Positions 45,257 to 54,160 of a stretch of 64,000 nucleotides of DNA are shown here, one piece after another. Every line of letters starts with the position of its first letter. Positions within the stretch are counted from its first letter, which is position 1. This DNA comes from Tersicoccus solisilvae (GTDB taxonomy: Bacteria > Actinomycetota > Actinomycetes > Actinomycetales > Micrococcaceae): contig NZ_BMJI01000019.1 of NCBI RefSeq assembly GCF_014643255.1, forward strand, positions 1-64,000. Reading direction: 5' to 3'. A program made the position numbers and the translations under genes. A model generated the notes under the pieces. That model was not told the DNA's origin, did no database searches, and saw nothing but the letters and a program-made list of their open reading frames with translations.

Positions 45257-46408
45257 ATGGACACCGACGTCTTGATCATCGGCAGCGGGATCACCGGCCT
45301 GTCCCTGGCGGCGGCGCTCGCCCCGCACACGGAGGTCGTCATCGTCGAGGCGGAGCCCGCCGTCGCCTACCGGCAGTCCGCGCGGGCCGCCCGGCAGTTG
45401 GAGCCGACCATCGACCCGCCCGTGCTCCGTGCCCTGCAGCGCCGCTCGGCCGCCCTGATCGCCGGCCCGGCCGGGGAGGCGGCACGCCCCCGCCGGCGCG
45501 TGTTCGCCGGTGCCGACCAGCAGGTGCGCGACCTCGCCGCGGCCGGCGGCCTGACGGTCGCCGAGGACGCAGCCGGCGTGCTGCGGCAGGCCGGCGCGCG
45601 GGACACCACCGTGGCGGCAGCGACGGACGAGGCGCTCGAGATCGACGCCGGCGTCCTGCAGGACCGCTACCGTGACCTGGCCCTGGACGCCGGCACCGAG
45701 ATCATCCCCGTCGCGGACGTCCACACCGCGGCCCGCACCGGCGACGGCTGGGTGATCGGCGCCGGGCAGGAGGGAATCACCGCCCGCACCGTGGTGAACG
45801 CGGCGGGCGCCTGGGCGGACCCGATCGCCGTCGTGGCCGCCGTCGAGATCCAGGGCCTCCAGCCGCACCGCCACACCGCCGCGGTGTTCGCGCTCGACGC
45901 CCCGATCGACCCGGACACGCCGCTCTTCGTGCGCGACGGCGTCATGATCCGGCCCGACGGCGACGGCCTGCTCGTCGCCTCGGTCGCCGGTTCCCCGGGC
46001 AACGCCGGGTTCGTCCCGCCGAGTCCCGCCGCGGTCGAGAACCTGCGCCGCGCCGCGGCGACGCTGACCGGCCACCCGCTCGGGGACCTGGACCGGGCCT
46101 GGACCGCCGTGCGCACCCGCGGCCGCGACGGGCTGCCGGTGGTGGGGTACGACGGCGAGGCCGACGGCTTCTTCTGGCTCGCCGGTCAGGGGGACGGCGT
46201 CGTGCACACCGCCCCCGCGCTCGCCGACCTGGCGGCGGGGATGATCCTCGAGCGCCAGGGGACGGAGCGCGGCGAGACCGCGGACGCGACGGCAGCGGGC
46301 CGGGACGACGAGCCGAGCGCCGAGGCGATCCTCGCCGCGCTCTCACCCGTGCGCCGGATGCCGACCCGGCCGTCCGCCGACCTCGGCCGCACGCCGGCGG
46401 TGCACTGA
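45257..46408 (+). CDS. FAD-dependent oxidoreductase (DAO / glycine-oxidase-like)
   Basis: 383 residues from ATG 45257. The N-terminal dinucleotide motif GSGITGLSLA is followed by VVNAAGAWAD, the DAO second flavin motif, and a C-terminal DGLPVVGY with GQGDGVVHTAPAL. The protein fits the D-amino-acid oxidase superfamily; the substrate is probably an amine or hydroxy acid. The C-terminal roughly 40 residues are an unusual basic extension. The stop is 10 bp from the convergent peptidase stop. Confidence 0.86.
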   Translation: MDTDVLIIGSGITGLSLAAALAPHTEVVIVEAEPAVAYRQSARAARQLEPTIDPPVLRALQRRSAALIAGPAGEAARPRRRVFAGADQQVRDLAAAGGLTVAEDAAGVLRQAGARDTTVAAATDEALEIDAGVLQDRYRDLALDAGTEIIPVADVHTAARTGDGWVIGAGQEGITARTVVNAAGAWADPIAVVAAVEIQGLQPHRHTAAVFALDAPIDPDTPLFVRDGVMIRPDGDGLLVASVAGSPGNAGFVPPSPAAVENLRRAAATLTGHPLGDLDRAWTAVRTRGRDGLPVVGYDGEADGFFWLAGQGDGVVHTAPALADLAAGMILERQGTERGETADATAAGRDDEPSAEAILAALSPVRRMPTRPSADLGRTPAVH

Positions 46409-46417
46409 GAGCGCCGC

Positions 46418-48643
46418 TCAGACGACGCCGAGCGCGTCCAGCATGAACGCGTACTGGAAGGCGGTGTCCTTCCACTTCTCGTACCGTCCGCTGGCGCCGC
46501 CGTGGCCGCCGTCCATCTCGGTCTTGAGCACGATCGGCTCGGTGCCGGTGCCGACCTCCCGCAGCCGGGCCACCCACTTGGCCGGCTCGACGTAGAACAC
46601 GCGGGTGTCGTTCAGGCTCGTGATCGCCGCGATCCGCGGGTAGGCCACCGGCGCGACGTTCTCGTAGGGGGAGTAGCCGCGCATGTACGCGTACACCTCC
46701 GGGTCGGTGATCGGGTTGCCCCACTCCTCCCACTCCAGCGCCGAGAGCGGCAGCTCCGGGTCGAGGATGGTGGTCAACGCGTCGACGAACGGCACGACGG
46801 CGACGATGGCCCGGTACGTCCGCGGCGCCAGGTTCGCTACCGCGCCCATCAGCAGCCCGCCCGCTGATCCGCCGGTCGCCACGATCCGCGCCGGGTCCGC
46901 CCACCCGGACTCGACCAGGTAGTCGGTGACGTCGACGAAGTCGGTGAAGGAGTGGCGCTTGGCGAGCTTCTTGCCGTCCTCGTACCAGGCCCGGCCGAGT
47001 TCGCCGCCGCCGCGCACGTGCGCGACCACGAACACGACCCCGCGATCCAGCAGCGAGAGCCGGGCCACCGAGAACGCGGGGTCGATGCTGATCTCGTAGC
47101 TGCCGTACCCGTACTGGATCACCGGGTGCCGGCCGCCGGGCTCCACGTCGGCCCGCCGCACGATGGAGACGGGGATCTGCACGCCGTCGCGCGCGGTCGC
47201 CCACGCCCGCTCCGCCCGGTAGGCGGTGGGATCGTACCCGCCGAGGACGGGCGTCTCCTTGCGCAGGGCCAGCGCGAGGGTGGCGGAGGCGCCGGCGTCG
47301 TCGGTGGCACCGTCCAGGGCCGGGAAGTAGTCGTAGACCCGCGGCGGGGTGAGGAACGACGTGTAGGTCAGCCGGGCGACCGGCGCGTCGTACTCGGCGC
47401 CCACCAGGGACGCCGAGTACAGCTCCTCGTCGAACCGCGGCTCCGTCTCGGGCCGCTGCTCGGCGGTGCCCAGGCCGGCCAGCTCGAGCACCTGCACCCG
47501 CTCGGTCGTCTCCCGCCGGGCGGCGACGAAGAGGTGGGTGCGGTTGGACGCGATGCCGCTCAGGCGCACGGTGCTGCGGTGCTCGATGACGGGCGTCCAG
47601 GTCTGCTCGGCGACCGGCTTGCCGGCGTCGGCGGGGTCCATCAGGGCGACGGCGGAGTTGATCGCCTGCCGGTTGTGCAGCAGGACGAACCGGTCCTGCC
47701 CGTCCAGCAGCACGGGCTCGACGTCGTACAGCACCCGGTCGGCCCGGTCGATGACCACCTGGAAGCCGCCGTCCGCGGTGGTCGTCCCGTCGAGGCGCTG
47801 CAGCCGGGCCTCGCTGTACTCCGAGTTGCCGGACGTGACGACGAGCCACCGCCGGTTGGCGGAGACCTCCGCGCCCAGCCACATGCCGGGATCGTCCTCG
47901 CGGGCGACGACGACGTCGTCGGTCGCCGGGGTGCCGAGCACGTGCCGGCGCAGTTCGTGGGGGCGCCAGGTGGCGTCGACGACGGTGTAGTAGAGGCTGC
48001 GCCCGTCGGGGTGGAACTGGGCGTCGTAGAAGGTGTCCTCGATGACGTCGGGCAGCAGCTCACCGGTGCGCAGGTCCTTGATCCTGATGGTGAACCGCTC
48101 GTCGCCGGCGCTGTCCACCCCGTACGCCAGCAGGGTGCCGTCCTCGCTGACGGCGAAGCTGCCGAGGGAGAAGAACGGCACGCCCTCCGCCTCCGCGTTG
48201 CCGTCGAGGAGCACCTGCTCCCCGGTCAGCGGCACGCCGGGCTCGATCACCGGCGGCTCCCAGTGGGCCAGCTCGGACCCGTCGCCCTCCGCGGCCACCC
48301 GGCAGTGCACGGCGTGCTGGCCACCCTCGACGGTGCGGCTGTAGTACCACCAGCCGTGCCGGCGGGAGGGCACGGACAGGTCGGTCTCCTGGGTGCGGCG
48401 CTTGATCTCGTCGAAGATCCGCTCGCGCAGCTCCTGCTGACCGGCCGTGACGGCGTCGGTGTAGGCGTTCTCCGCGGTCAGGTGCGCGAGCACCTCGGGG
48501 TCGGATTTCTCCCGCAGCCACTCGTAGTCGTCGACGAGGGTGTCGCCGTGGTGGGTGCGCTCCACCGGGACCTTCCGGGCGACGGGCGCCGCGGGCAGGT
48601 CGGCGGCCGGGGCGGACGAGGGGAGAGCGGGGTGGTCGGTCAT
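46418..48643 (-). CDS. ptrB: S9 family peptidase (oligopeptidase B type)
   Basis: 741 residues from ATG at 48643. The N-terminal beta-propeller region contains DDYEWLRE. The C-terminal alpha/beta-hydrolase has the nucleophile in GGSAGG (about residue 592), then DPELPL and a His in DGGHGG. Layout and length match oligopeptidase B, a cytosolic serine peptidase cleaving after Arg/Lys in short peptides. The start is leaderless-like: TAGGAT on the minus strand (48650-48655) lies 12 nt upstream. Confidence 0.92.
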   Translation of the reverse strand: MTDHPALPSSAPAADLPAAPVARKVPVERTHHGDTLVDDYEWLREKSDPEVLAHLTAENAYTDAVTAGQQELRERIFDEIKRRTQETDLSVPSRRHGWWYYSRTVEGGQHAVHCRVAAEGDGSELAHWEPPVIEPGVPLTGEQVLLDGNAEAEGVPFFSLGSFAVSEDGTLLAYGVDSAGDERFTIRIKDLRTGELLPDVIEDTFYDAQFHPDGRSLYYTVVDATWRPHELRRHVLGTPATDDVVVAREDDPGMWLGAEVSANRRWLVVTSGNSEYSEARLQRLDGTTTADGGFQVVIDRADRVLYDVEPVLLDGQDRFVLLHNRQAINSAVALMDPADAGKPVAEQTWTPVIEHRSTVRLSGIASNRTHLFVAARRETTERVQVLELAGLGTAEQRPETEPRFDEELYSASLVGAEYDAPVARLTYTSFLTPPRVYDYFPALDGATDDAGASATLALALRKETPVLGGYDPTAYRAERAWATARDGVQIPVSIVRRADVEPGGRHPVIQYGYGSYEISIDPAFSVARLSLLDRGVVFVVAHVRGGGELGRAWYEDGKKLAKRHSFTDFVDVTDYLVESGWADPARIVATGGSAGGLLMGAVANLAPRTYRAIVAVVPFVDALTTILDPELPLSALEWEEWGNPITDPEVYAYMRGYSPYENVAPVAYPRIAAITSLNDTRVFYVEPAKWVARLREVGTGTEPIVLKTEMDGGHGGASGRYEKWKDTAFQYAFMLDALGVV

Positions 48644-48649
48644 GACTCG

Positions 48650-48677
48650 ATCCTAGGAGGCGCCGGTCGTCTAGGGT
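48650..48677. promoter_or_regulatory. Divergent leaderless promoters in a 40-bp gap
   Basis: The minus-strand -10 TAGGAT is at 48650-48655 (start codon 12 nt on) and the plus-strand -10 TAGGGT is at 48672-48677 (GTG 48684 12 nt on). The two lie only 16 bp apart, so any -35 contacts of one would overlap the other. Confidence 0.5.
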
Positions 48678-48683
48678 GTGGGC

Positions 48684-49481
48684 GTGCCCGCTGACTCCAC
48701 CGACACCGGCCGCCCCGAGGCGGCGGAGATCGCCACCGGCTCCGGCCGCCGGCGGCTTCGTGCCGAGATCCTCATCGTGCTGGGGCTGTCGCTGGGCCAG
48801 TCGGCCGTCTACGCCGTCGTCCAGCTCATCGACAAGCTGACCAGGGGGCCGCTCGGCGGGCAGACCACGACCCTGAACCCGACCCGCAGCGACCGGGAGT
48901 ACCTGGACCTGACCTACCAGCTGCTCGGCATCGGGTTCTCCCTGGTCCCGGTGGTGCTCGTGCTGTTCCTGCTCGCGGGCTCGGGGTTCCGGCCGCTGCG
49001 CCGCCTGGGGGTCGACGGAACGCGGCCCTGGGTGGACACCGGGCAGGGCGTGGCGCTGTTCGCCGTCATGGCCGGTGGGTCGCTCGCCCTCTACGCCGTC
49101 GGCCGGGCGCTCGGGATCACGACGGCGCTGGTGCCCGCCGCGCTCGGGACGTACTGGTGGACGGTGCCCGTGCTCGTCCTCTCGGGCATCCGGCACGCCC
49201 TGCTCGAGGAGATCGTCGTCGTGGGGTACCTGACCCTGCGGTGGCGCCAACTCGGGTGGTCGACGCCGGCCATCCTGGTGGTCAGCGCGCTGCTGCGCGG
49301 CAGTTACCACCTCTACCAGGGCTTCGGGCCGTTTCTCGGCAACGTGGTGATGGGCCTCGTGTTCGTCGCCGTCTACCTGCGGGTGCGGCGCGTGATGCCG
49401 CTCATCGTCGCCCACGCCCTGCTCGACGTCGGGGCGTTCGTCGGTTTCGCCCTGCTCGGCCGGGCCACCGGCTTCGGCTGA
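48684..49481 (+). CDS. CPBP family intramembrane protein
   Basis: 265 residues. GTG 48684 was chosen over 48678 because of the leaderless spacing from TAGGGT. About seven transmembrane helices are present. CPBP/Abi motifs are Glu175-Glu176 in LLEEIVVVGYL, His209 in RGSYHLYQGFG and a final VAHALLDV. The first motif lacks the usual Arg of EExxxR, a variant I believe occurs in some actinobacterial members. It is a putative glutamic-type membrane protease or an inactive relative. Confidence 0.85.
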   Translation: MPADSTDTGRPEAAEIATGSGRRRLRAEILIVLGLSLGQSAVYAVVQLIDKLTRGPLGGQTTTLNPTRSDREYLDLTYQLLGIGFSLVPVVLVLFLLAGSGFRPLRRLGVDGTRPWVDTGQGVALFAVMAGGSLALYAVGRALGITTALVPAALGTYWWTVPVLVLSGIRHALLEEIVVVGYLTLRWRQLGWSTPAILVVSALLRGSYHLYQGFGPFLGNVVMGLVFVAVYLRVRRVMPLIVAHALLDVGAFVGFALLGRATGFG

Positions 49482-49502
49482 CGGGTGCGCTGGGGACACT
49501 CG

Positions 49503-50363
49503 TCAGCGCGTGACGGTCTCCTCGGGGTTCCTCGCCAGCAGGTCGCGCGTGGCGGCGAGCAGGTGCTCCGCATAGCCGAGGGCACCGAGCCGGGCCGCCC
49601 GCGAGAAGTCCGGCACCTCCAGGCTGAGCGGCGTGTCCGTCGGGACCGCCCGCAGCAGCTCCCGCAGCGGGAACTCGCCGGTGCCGGGCGCGAGCCGCAG
49701 CGCCCGGGACTCGACCTTCCGCGGCTCGCCGTCGGCGGTCATGCCGCGGGGCAGCGGCGTGGGCACCGCCAGGGAGGCCGGCACGGCTGCCGGCCCGTCG
49801 CACAGCTGCAGCACCGGGATGAGGCTCCGGTCGAGGGCGGCGACATCGGCGATCGAACTGCCGCCGCGCACCAGGTGGAGCGGGTCGAGCATCACCCGGG
49901 CACCGGCCCGCGTCGCGACCCGAGATGCGTCGTCGGCCGTGGCGATCACGTTGTAGCTGATCGCCTCGAGAGCGGGGACGATGCCGTACCCCGCGGCGTC
50001 CTCGACCAGGGTCGCCAGGGTGTCCACGAGGCGCTCCCGGTCGGGATCCTGGCCGGCGACGTTGAGGGTGTCGGCTCCGTACGCTGCCCCTGCCTCGAGC
50101 ATGGGCAGCCATGCCTCGCGTCCCGTGCTCCCGTCGAGGGAGAGGAACTCGATGTCCCGCACCCGCAGGCCGGTCTCGTCCAACCGGGCCACGGCGGCGC
50201 GGGAGGCGGCCGAGCCGGGGGACTGGTCGGGGATGTCCTCGGCGGGCGTGGCCCCACGGACCCGGATGCCGACGAAGTCGTACCCGGCCGTGGCGGCCAC
50301 GGTCACCAGGTCCGCCGGGTCCAGGTGCAGGAGGCTGAGGTGGGCGATGCCGATCTCCCTCAT
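49503..50363 (-). CDS. Sugar phosphate isomerase/epimerase-like TIM barrel
   Basis: 286 residues from ATG at 50363, overlapping the dehydrogenase stop. It is an AP-endonuclease-2-type TIM barrel (GIAHLSLLHL, PALEAISYNVIAT, VMLDPLHLVRGG, LQLCDGP, LSLEVPD), with likely divalent-metal ligands at the Glu/Asp/His strand ends. The family covers isomerases, epimerases and 3-dehydroshikimate dehydratases. It is the last gene of the leftward catabolic operon. Confidence 0.85.
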   Translation of the reverse strand: MREIGIAHLSLLHLDPADLVTVAATAGYDFVGIRVRGATPAEDIPDQSPGSAASRAAVARLDETGLRVRDIEFLSLDGSTGREAWLPMLEAGAAYGADTLNVAGQDPDRERLVDTLATLVEDAAGYGIVPALEAISYNVIATADDASRVATRAGARVMLDPLHLVRGGSSIADVAALDRSLIPVLQLCDGPAAVPASLAVPTPLPRGMTADGEPRKVESRALRLAPGTGEFPLRELLRAVPTDTPLSLEVPDFSRAARLGALGYAEHLLAATRDLLARNPEETVTR

Positions 50364-51472
50364 CGGACGGCTCGCTCGGCGACGGCGGTGGACGCGGCGT
50401 CGAGGGACGAGACGGCGTCGGGCCGTTCGGGCCGCCCGCTGCGGACCGACGCGTAGATCGCGGTCAGGGTGCGCAGCGAGCGCAGGGCGTCCTCCCCGGT
50501 GACCCCGGGGTCCCGACCTTCCCGGATCGCCTCGACGAAGTCGGCGATCTGCACCGTGTGGAAGGGCACCAGTGCGGCGTTGATGGTGGCCAGGTCCACG
50601 TCCGGCTGGACCGCCGTCGGCGGATCCAGCTGTTCGGCACCGGGCACCGCCCACACGTCGTTGATCGCGGGCGTGCCTTCCGGGTACTCGAGCAGCCCGA
50701 CGGTCGCGCCACCGGCCCCGGTGACCGTCACGCGCTCGCCGAGTCCCGGGGTCATCGCGGTGGTGGCCACGATCTGGCCAACCGCGCCGCTGGTGAACCG
50801 CAGCGTCGCCACGAGGGTGTCCTCCACCTCAATGTACTCGCCGTGCCGGTAGGTGTCCGCGGCGGCCATCACCCAGGCGACGTCGCCGAGGTACCACTGC
50901 AGCAGGTCGAGGTAGTGGATGGCCTGGGAGATGAGTACCCCGCCGCCGTCGGTCGCCCACGTGCCGCGCCACGGCGTGGCCGTGTAGTAGGCGGCGTCCC
51001 GGTGCAGCAGGACCTCGACCCGGCCGAGGACGGGCGTGCCGAGGGTCCCGTCGTCGAGGGCGTCCCGGATGCGGCGGGCCGCGGGCCACCAGCGCCGCTG
51101 GAACACGGCGCCCAGGCGCACGCCGGCGGCCCGGCAGGCCGTCACCATGCGCTCGGCCGCCGCCGCGTCGACGGCGAGGGGCTTCTCGCACAGCACGTGC
51201 ACGCCGTGCGCGGCGGCTGCGAGCACCAGCGCCTCGTGGGTCGGGTGCGGCGTGCACACGCTCACCGCGTCCAGCCCCGCGGCGAAGAGTTCCTCGAGGT
51301 CGGCGGTGCCCGTCGCGATGCCGTGGTCGGTGGCGAAGGTCGTCGCCCGGCCGGCGTCGGCGTCGAGGCAGGCGACGACGTCGACGTCCGGCTGGGCGCG
51401 GTAGGCCGTGACGTGGTTGCCGGCGATCGCACCGCATCCGATGATCCCGATGCGCAGTCGTGGGTGGGTCAT
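50360..51472 (-). CDS. Gfo/Idh/MocA family oxidoreductase
   Basis: 370 residues from ATG at 51472. It has the Rossmann motif GIIGCGAIAG, then CTPHPTHEAL and CEKPLAVD (the conserved Glu-Lys-Pro), and a C-terminal GFO/IDH domain with DLLQWYLGD. The protein is NAD(P)-dependent and acts on cyclic polyols or sugars in known members. It lies 4 bp after the transporter gene and overlaps the TIM-barrel gene. Confidence 0.92.
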   Translation of the reverse strand: MTHPRLRIGIIGCGAIAGNHVTAYRAQPDVDVVACLDADAGRATTFATDHGIATGTADLEELFAAGLDAVSVCTPHPTHEALVLAAAAHGVHVLCEKPLAVDAAAAERMVTACRAAGVRLGAVFQRRWWPAARRIRDALDDGTLGTPVLGRVEVLLHRDAAYYTATPWRGTWATDGGGVLISQAIHYLDLLQWYLGDVAWVMAAADTYRHGEYIEVEDTLVATLRFTSGAVGQIVATTAMTPGLGERVTVTGAGGATVGLLEYPEGTPAINDVWAVPGAEQLDPPTAVQPDVDLATINAALVPFHTVQIADFVEAIREGRDPGVTGEDALRSLRTLTAIYASVRSGRPERPDAVSSLDAASTAVAERAVR

Positions 51473-51476
51473 GGGT

Positions 51477-52883
51477 TCATGCCTCCCGGCGGGTGGTCGC
51501 GGCGAACGCGGAGTCCGTGGACGCCGGCGTGATGGTGCGGCCGCCGCGGCCGGTGCCGAGACCCAGCTCGGCGGTCGGCGTCCCGGCGGTCTCCCGGCTC
51601 AGGGCCGCGCACAGCCCGGAGACGGCGACGCAGATCGCCGAGAAGACGGCCACGCCCACCCAGTTGTGCTCGGCACCCGAGATGCCCTCGGCGATGGCGG
51701 GCGTGAAGCCCGCCAGCAGCAGGCCGAGCATGAGGCAGATGGCCATGCCGGAGTAGCGCACGTTGGCCGGGAACTGCTCCGGGAAGTAGGCGGGGTAGAC
51801 GGCGTTGCTCGCCGAGTAGGCGCCGGCGACGAGGAGGATGCCCAGCACCCACACGGGCCACGTGTTGCCGGGATCGCCGTTGGCCAGGGCCCAGAGGAAC
51901 GCGAAGATCAGGACGATCTGGGCCACGGCCCCGGTGATGAACACCGGCCGTCGTCCCAGGCGGTCGGAGAGGTGGCCCCAGAACGGGAGGGCCGCGACGG
52001 CCACGAGGTTGGCCACGCTGATGAACGCCAGCATCTCGTCCCGCGGGATCCCGGAGACGGCCGTGCCGTAGGACAGGGTGAAGACGTTGATCATCGTGTT
52101 CACCATGGTGAACAGGCTCATCCCCGTGACCAGCAGCAGGGTGCGGGGGTGGCGGCGGACGAGTTCGACCACCGGCACCTTGACGACGAGGTTCAGTTCC
52201 TTGGTGTCGGTGAACACCTCCGGCTCGTCCAGGGTGCGGCGCAGGATCAGCGCCAGGACCGTGACGACGGCCGAGATCAGGAACGGGATGCGCCAGCCCC
52301 AGCTCAGCTGCGCCTCCTCGGGCAGCGCCTGGAGCGGGATGAAGACCGCGGAGGAGAGCACGATGCCGAAGGTGATGCCGGCCATCGTCCAGCTCGAGAA
52401 GAAGCCGCGCCGGTGGTCGGGCGCATGCTCCATCGACAGCGACGCCGAGCCGGGCGACTCGCCTCCGGCCGAGAGCCCCTGCGCCAGGCGCAGCACGATG
52501 ATGATGATCGGCGCCCAGACGCCGATGGCGTCGTACGTGGGGATTAGGCCGACCACGAAGGTGGAGACGCCCATGAGCACCAGCACCATGATCAAGACCT
52601 TCTTGCGCCCGATCACATCGCCGAGATGACCCCACAGCAGCGCGCCGAGGGGGCGGGTGATGTAGGCGACGCCGATGGTGGCCAGCGAGAAGAGCTGACC
52701 GGCCGGACCGGCACCGGGGAAGTAGAGCTCCCTGAGGTACAGCGCCGCGGCGGTGGCGAAGATGAAGAAGTCGTAGTACTCCAGGGCGCTGCCGGCGAAG
52801 CCCGAGATGGCGGCGTTACGCGCGTTCCGGCGCTTCTTCTCCGCGCGGACCGCGTCCGGCGTCATTGCCGTGCTCGTGTTCAT
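51477..52883 (-). CDS. MHS-type MFS transporter
   Basis: 468 residues from ATG at 52883, with AAGGGG upstream; the longer frame is not supported. There are 12 transmembrane helices. Signature loops are GFAGSALEYYDFFIF at the N-terminus and LWGHLGDVIGRKKVL, with RLAQGLSAGGESPG, typical of metabolite:H+ symporters (shikimate, ketoglutarate, tricarballylate and others). It is probably the uptake system for the catabolic substrate. It has its own upstream region of about 200 bp. Confidence 0.93.
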   Translation of the reverse strand: MNTSTAMTPDAVRAEKKRRNARNAAISGFAGSALEYYDFFIFATAAALYLRELYFPGAGPAGQLFSLATIGVAYITRPLGALLWGHLGDVIGRKKVLIMVLVLMGVSTFVVGLIPTYDAIGVWAPIIIIVLRLAQGLSAGGESPGSASLSMEHAPDHRRGFFSSWTMAGITFGIVLSSAVFIPLQALPEEAQLSWGWRIPFLISAVVTVLALILRRTLDEPEVFTDTKELNLVVKVPVVELVRRHPRTLLLVTGMSLFTMVNTMINVFTLSYGTAVSGIPRDEMLAFISVANLVAVAALPFWGHLSDRLGRRPVFITGAVAQIVLIFAFLWALANGDPGNTWPVWVLGILLVAGAYSASNAVYPAYFPEQFPANVRYSGMAICLMLGLLLAGFTPAIAEGISGAEHNWVGVAVFSAICVAVSGLCAALSRETAGTPTAELGLGTGRGGRTITPASTDSAFAATTRREA

Positions 52884-52944
52884 GGGGATACCCCTTGCGT
52901 CGTACCGGAGTCGCACTCCGTCGTGTGCTCGGCCGGGATGGTTC

Positions 52945-53008
52945 TCTCGATTGACGGTGCCGGCCGGACGTGACCGGCGACACATCGAGCGTGGAGCACG
53001 AATCGAGA
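52945..53008. promoter_or_regulatory. Spaced inverted repeat upstream of the transporter operon
   Basis: TCTCGATT (52945-52952) and AATCGAGA (53001-53008) are perfect inverse copies 48 bp apart in the 201-bp gap between the transporter start and the lysR stop. They could be regulator half-sites or a weak stem. Confidence 0.35.
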
Positions 53009-53084
53009 AAACTCCAGGACGTAGTGAGTCACAGACCATGCTGTCAGGGCACATAATCGGCCTGGCTGACGGTGCTCCCTGGGG

Positions 53085-54005
53085 TCAGGACGCGGGAACG
53101 GAATCCGGATCGGGGCGCGCCGGAAAGACGTCGTCCAGCACGCGGAGGAACGCCCGCAGCGGTATCGATTCGTTCTCCTCGGACCACAGCACGCCGTGCC
53201 GGAAGATCACCGGCTCGCCGTCCAGTTCCACCCAGACGGCGGATGCGGGCAGGATCGGCACCACCTCGGAGCTCACCAGAGTGATGCCCACCCCCGCGGC
53301 CACCATGGAGAGGATGAGGAAGGGGTCGCTGACCGTCTGGGCGACCTCGGGCGTGAACCCCGCCGCCTGACACAGCTGCCGCGCCACGACGGTCATCGAG
53401 GAGTTGCCGTCCACCGGGCCCATGACGAAGGGCTCGCCGCGGAGCCGGCCCACCGCCACGGGGCCCCGTCCGGCCAGGGCATGATCGGCCGGCACGACGC
53501 AGCCGATGTGCTGCCGGGAGATCTCCCGGGCGCGCAGCGGGGCGTCGACGTCACCGACGAGTCCGATGAAGGCGGCGTCGAGATCGCCGTTGCGTACCGA
53601 TCGGATGCCGTCGAAGGTACGCACCCCGCCCGCCAGGCGCAGTTCGATGGACGGGAAGTCCCGGCGGAGGGCCTGGGTGATGCGGGGAAGCGTGTGGTGG
53701 TTGTGCACCCCGGAGAATCCGAGCGTGAATCGGCCGGTCGGCACGCCCTCGGCGCTGCGCGCGGCGTCGACGGCGTTGGTCAGGGTCCGGAGCGTGCGGT
53801 AGGCGTAGGGCAGGAGCGCCTCGCCCGATCCGGTCAGGGCCACCGAGCGGGTGCTCCGTTCGAAGAGCGGAGTTCCGATCTCCCGCTCGAGCCGACGGAT
53901 CACCTGGCTGAGCGGCGACTGCGCCATGTGCAGGCGCGTGGCCGCGCGACCGAAGTGCATCTCCTCCGCGACGGCCACGAAGGCCTCGAGCCAGCGCACC
54001 TCCAC
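53085..54005 (-). CDS. LysR family transcriptional regulator
   Basis: 306 residues from GTG at 54005. The N-terminal winged helix-turn-helix (FVAVAEEMHFGRAATRLHMAQSPLSQVIRRLE) is followed by a periplasmic-binding-like effector domain. It lies between the leftward transporter operon and the rightward flavoprotein genes, so it likely controls both. An inverted repeat lies 22 bp upstream of its start. Confidence 0.93.
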   Translation of the reverse strand: MEVRWLEAFVAVAEEMHFGRAATRLHMAQSPLSQVIRRLEREIGTPLFERSTRSVALTGSGEALLPYAYRTLRTLTNAVDAARSAEGVPTGRFTLGFSGVHNHHTLPRITQALRRDFPSIELRLAGGVRTFDGIRSVRNGDLDAAFIGLVGDVDAPLRAREISRQHIGCVVPADHALAGRGPVAVGRLRGEPFVMGPVDGNSSMTVVARQLCQAAGFTPEVAQTVSDPFLILSMVAAGVGITLVSSEVVPILPASAVWVELDGEPVIFRHGVLWSEENESIPLRAFLRVLDDVFPARPDPDSVPAS

Positions 54006-54026
54006 AGCGACCTCCCGCTCCAGTCC

Positions 54027-54044
54027 GACATATCAGACTATGTC
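54027..54044. promoter_or_regulatory. Likely LysR operator in the divergent region
   Basis: A perfect inverted repeat GACATA-N6-TATGTC lies in the 155-bp gap between lysR and the first flavoprotein gene. The surrounding AT-rich stretch stands out from the GC-rich context. Confidence 0.55.
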
Positions 54045-54160
54045 GTTTCGATTACACAGTATCTGACCCATCGTGAATGAATCGGCGGAAGATCTTGTGT
54101 CGGTGTGGTCCGCGCCACGACGCTGGCACGGTGAACAGCTCGACGAGGAAGACCGACACG

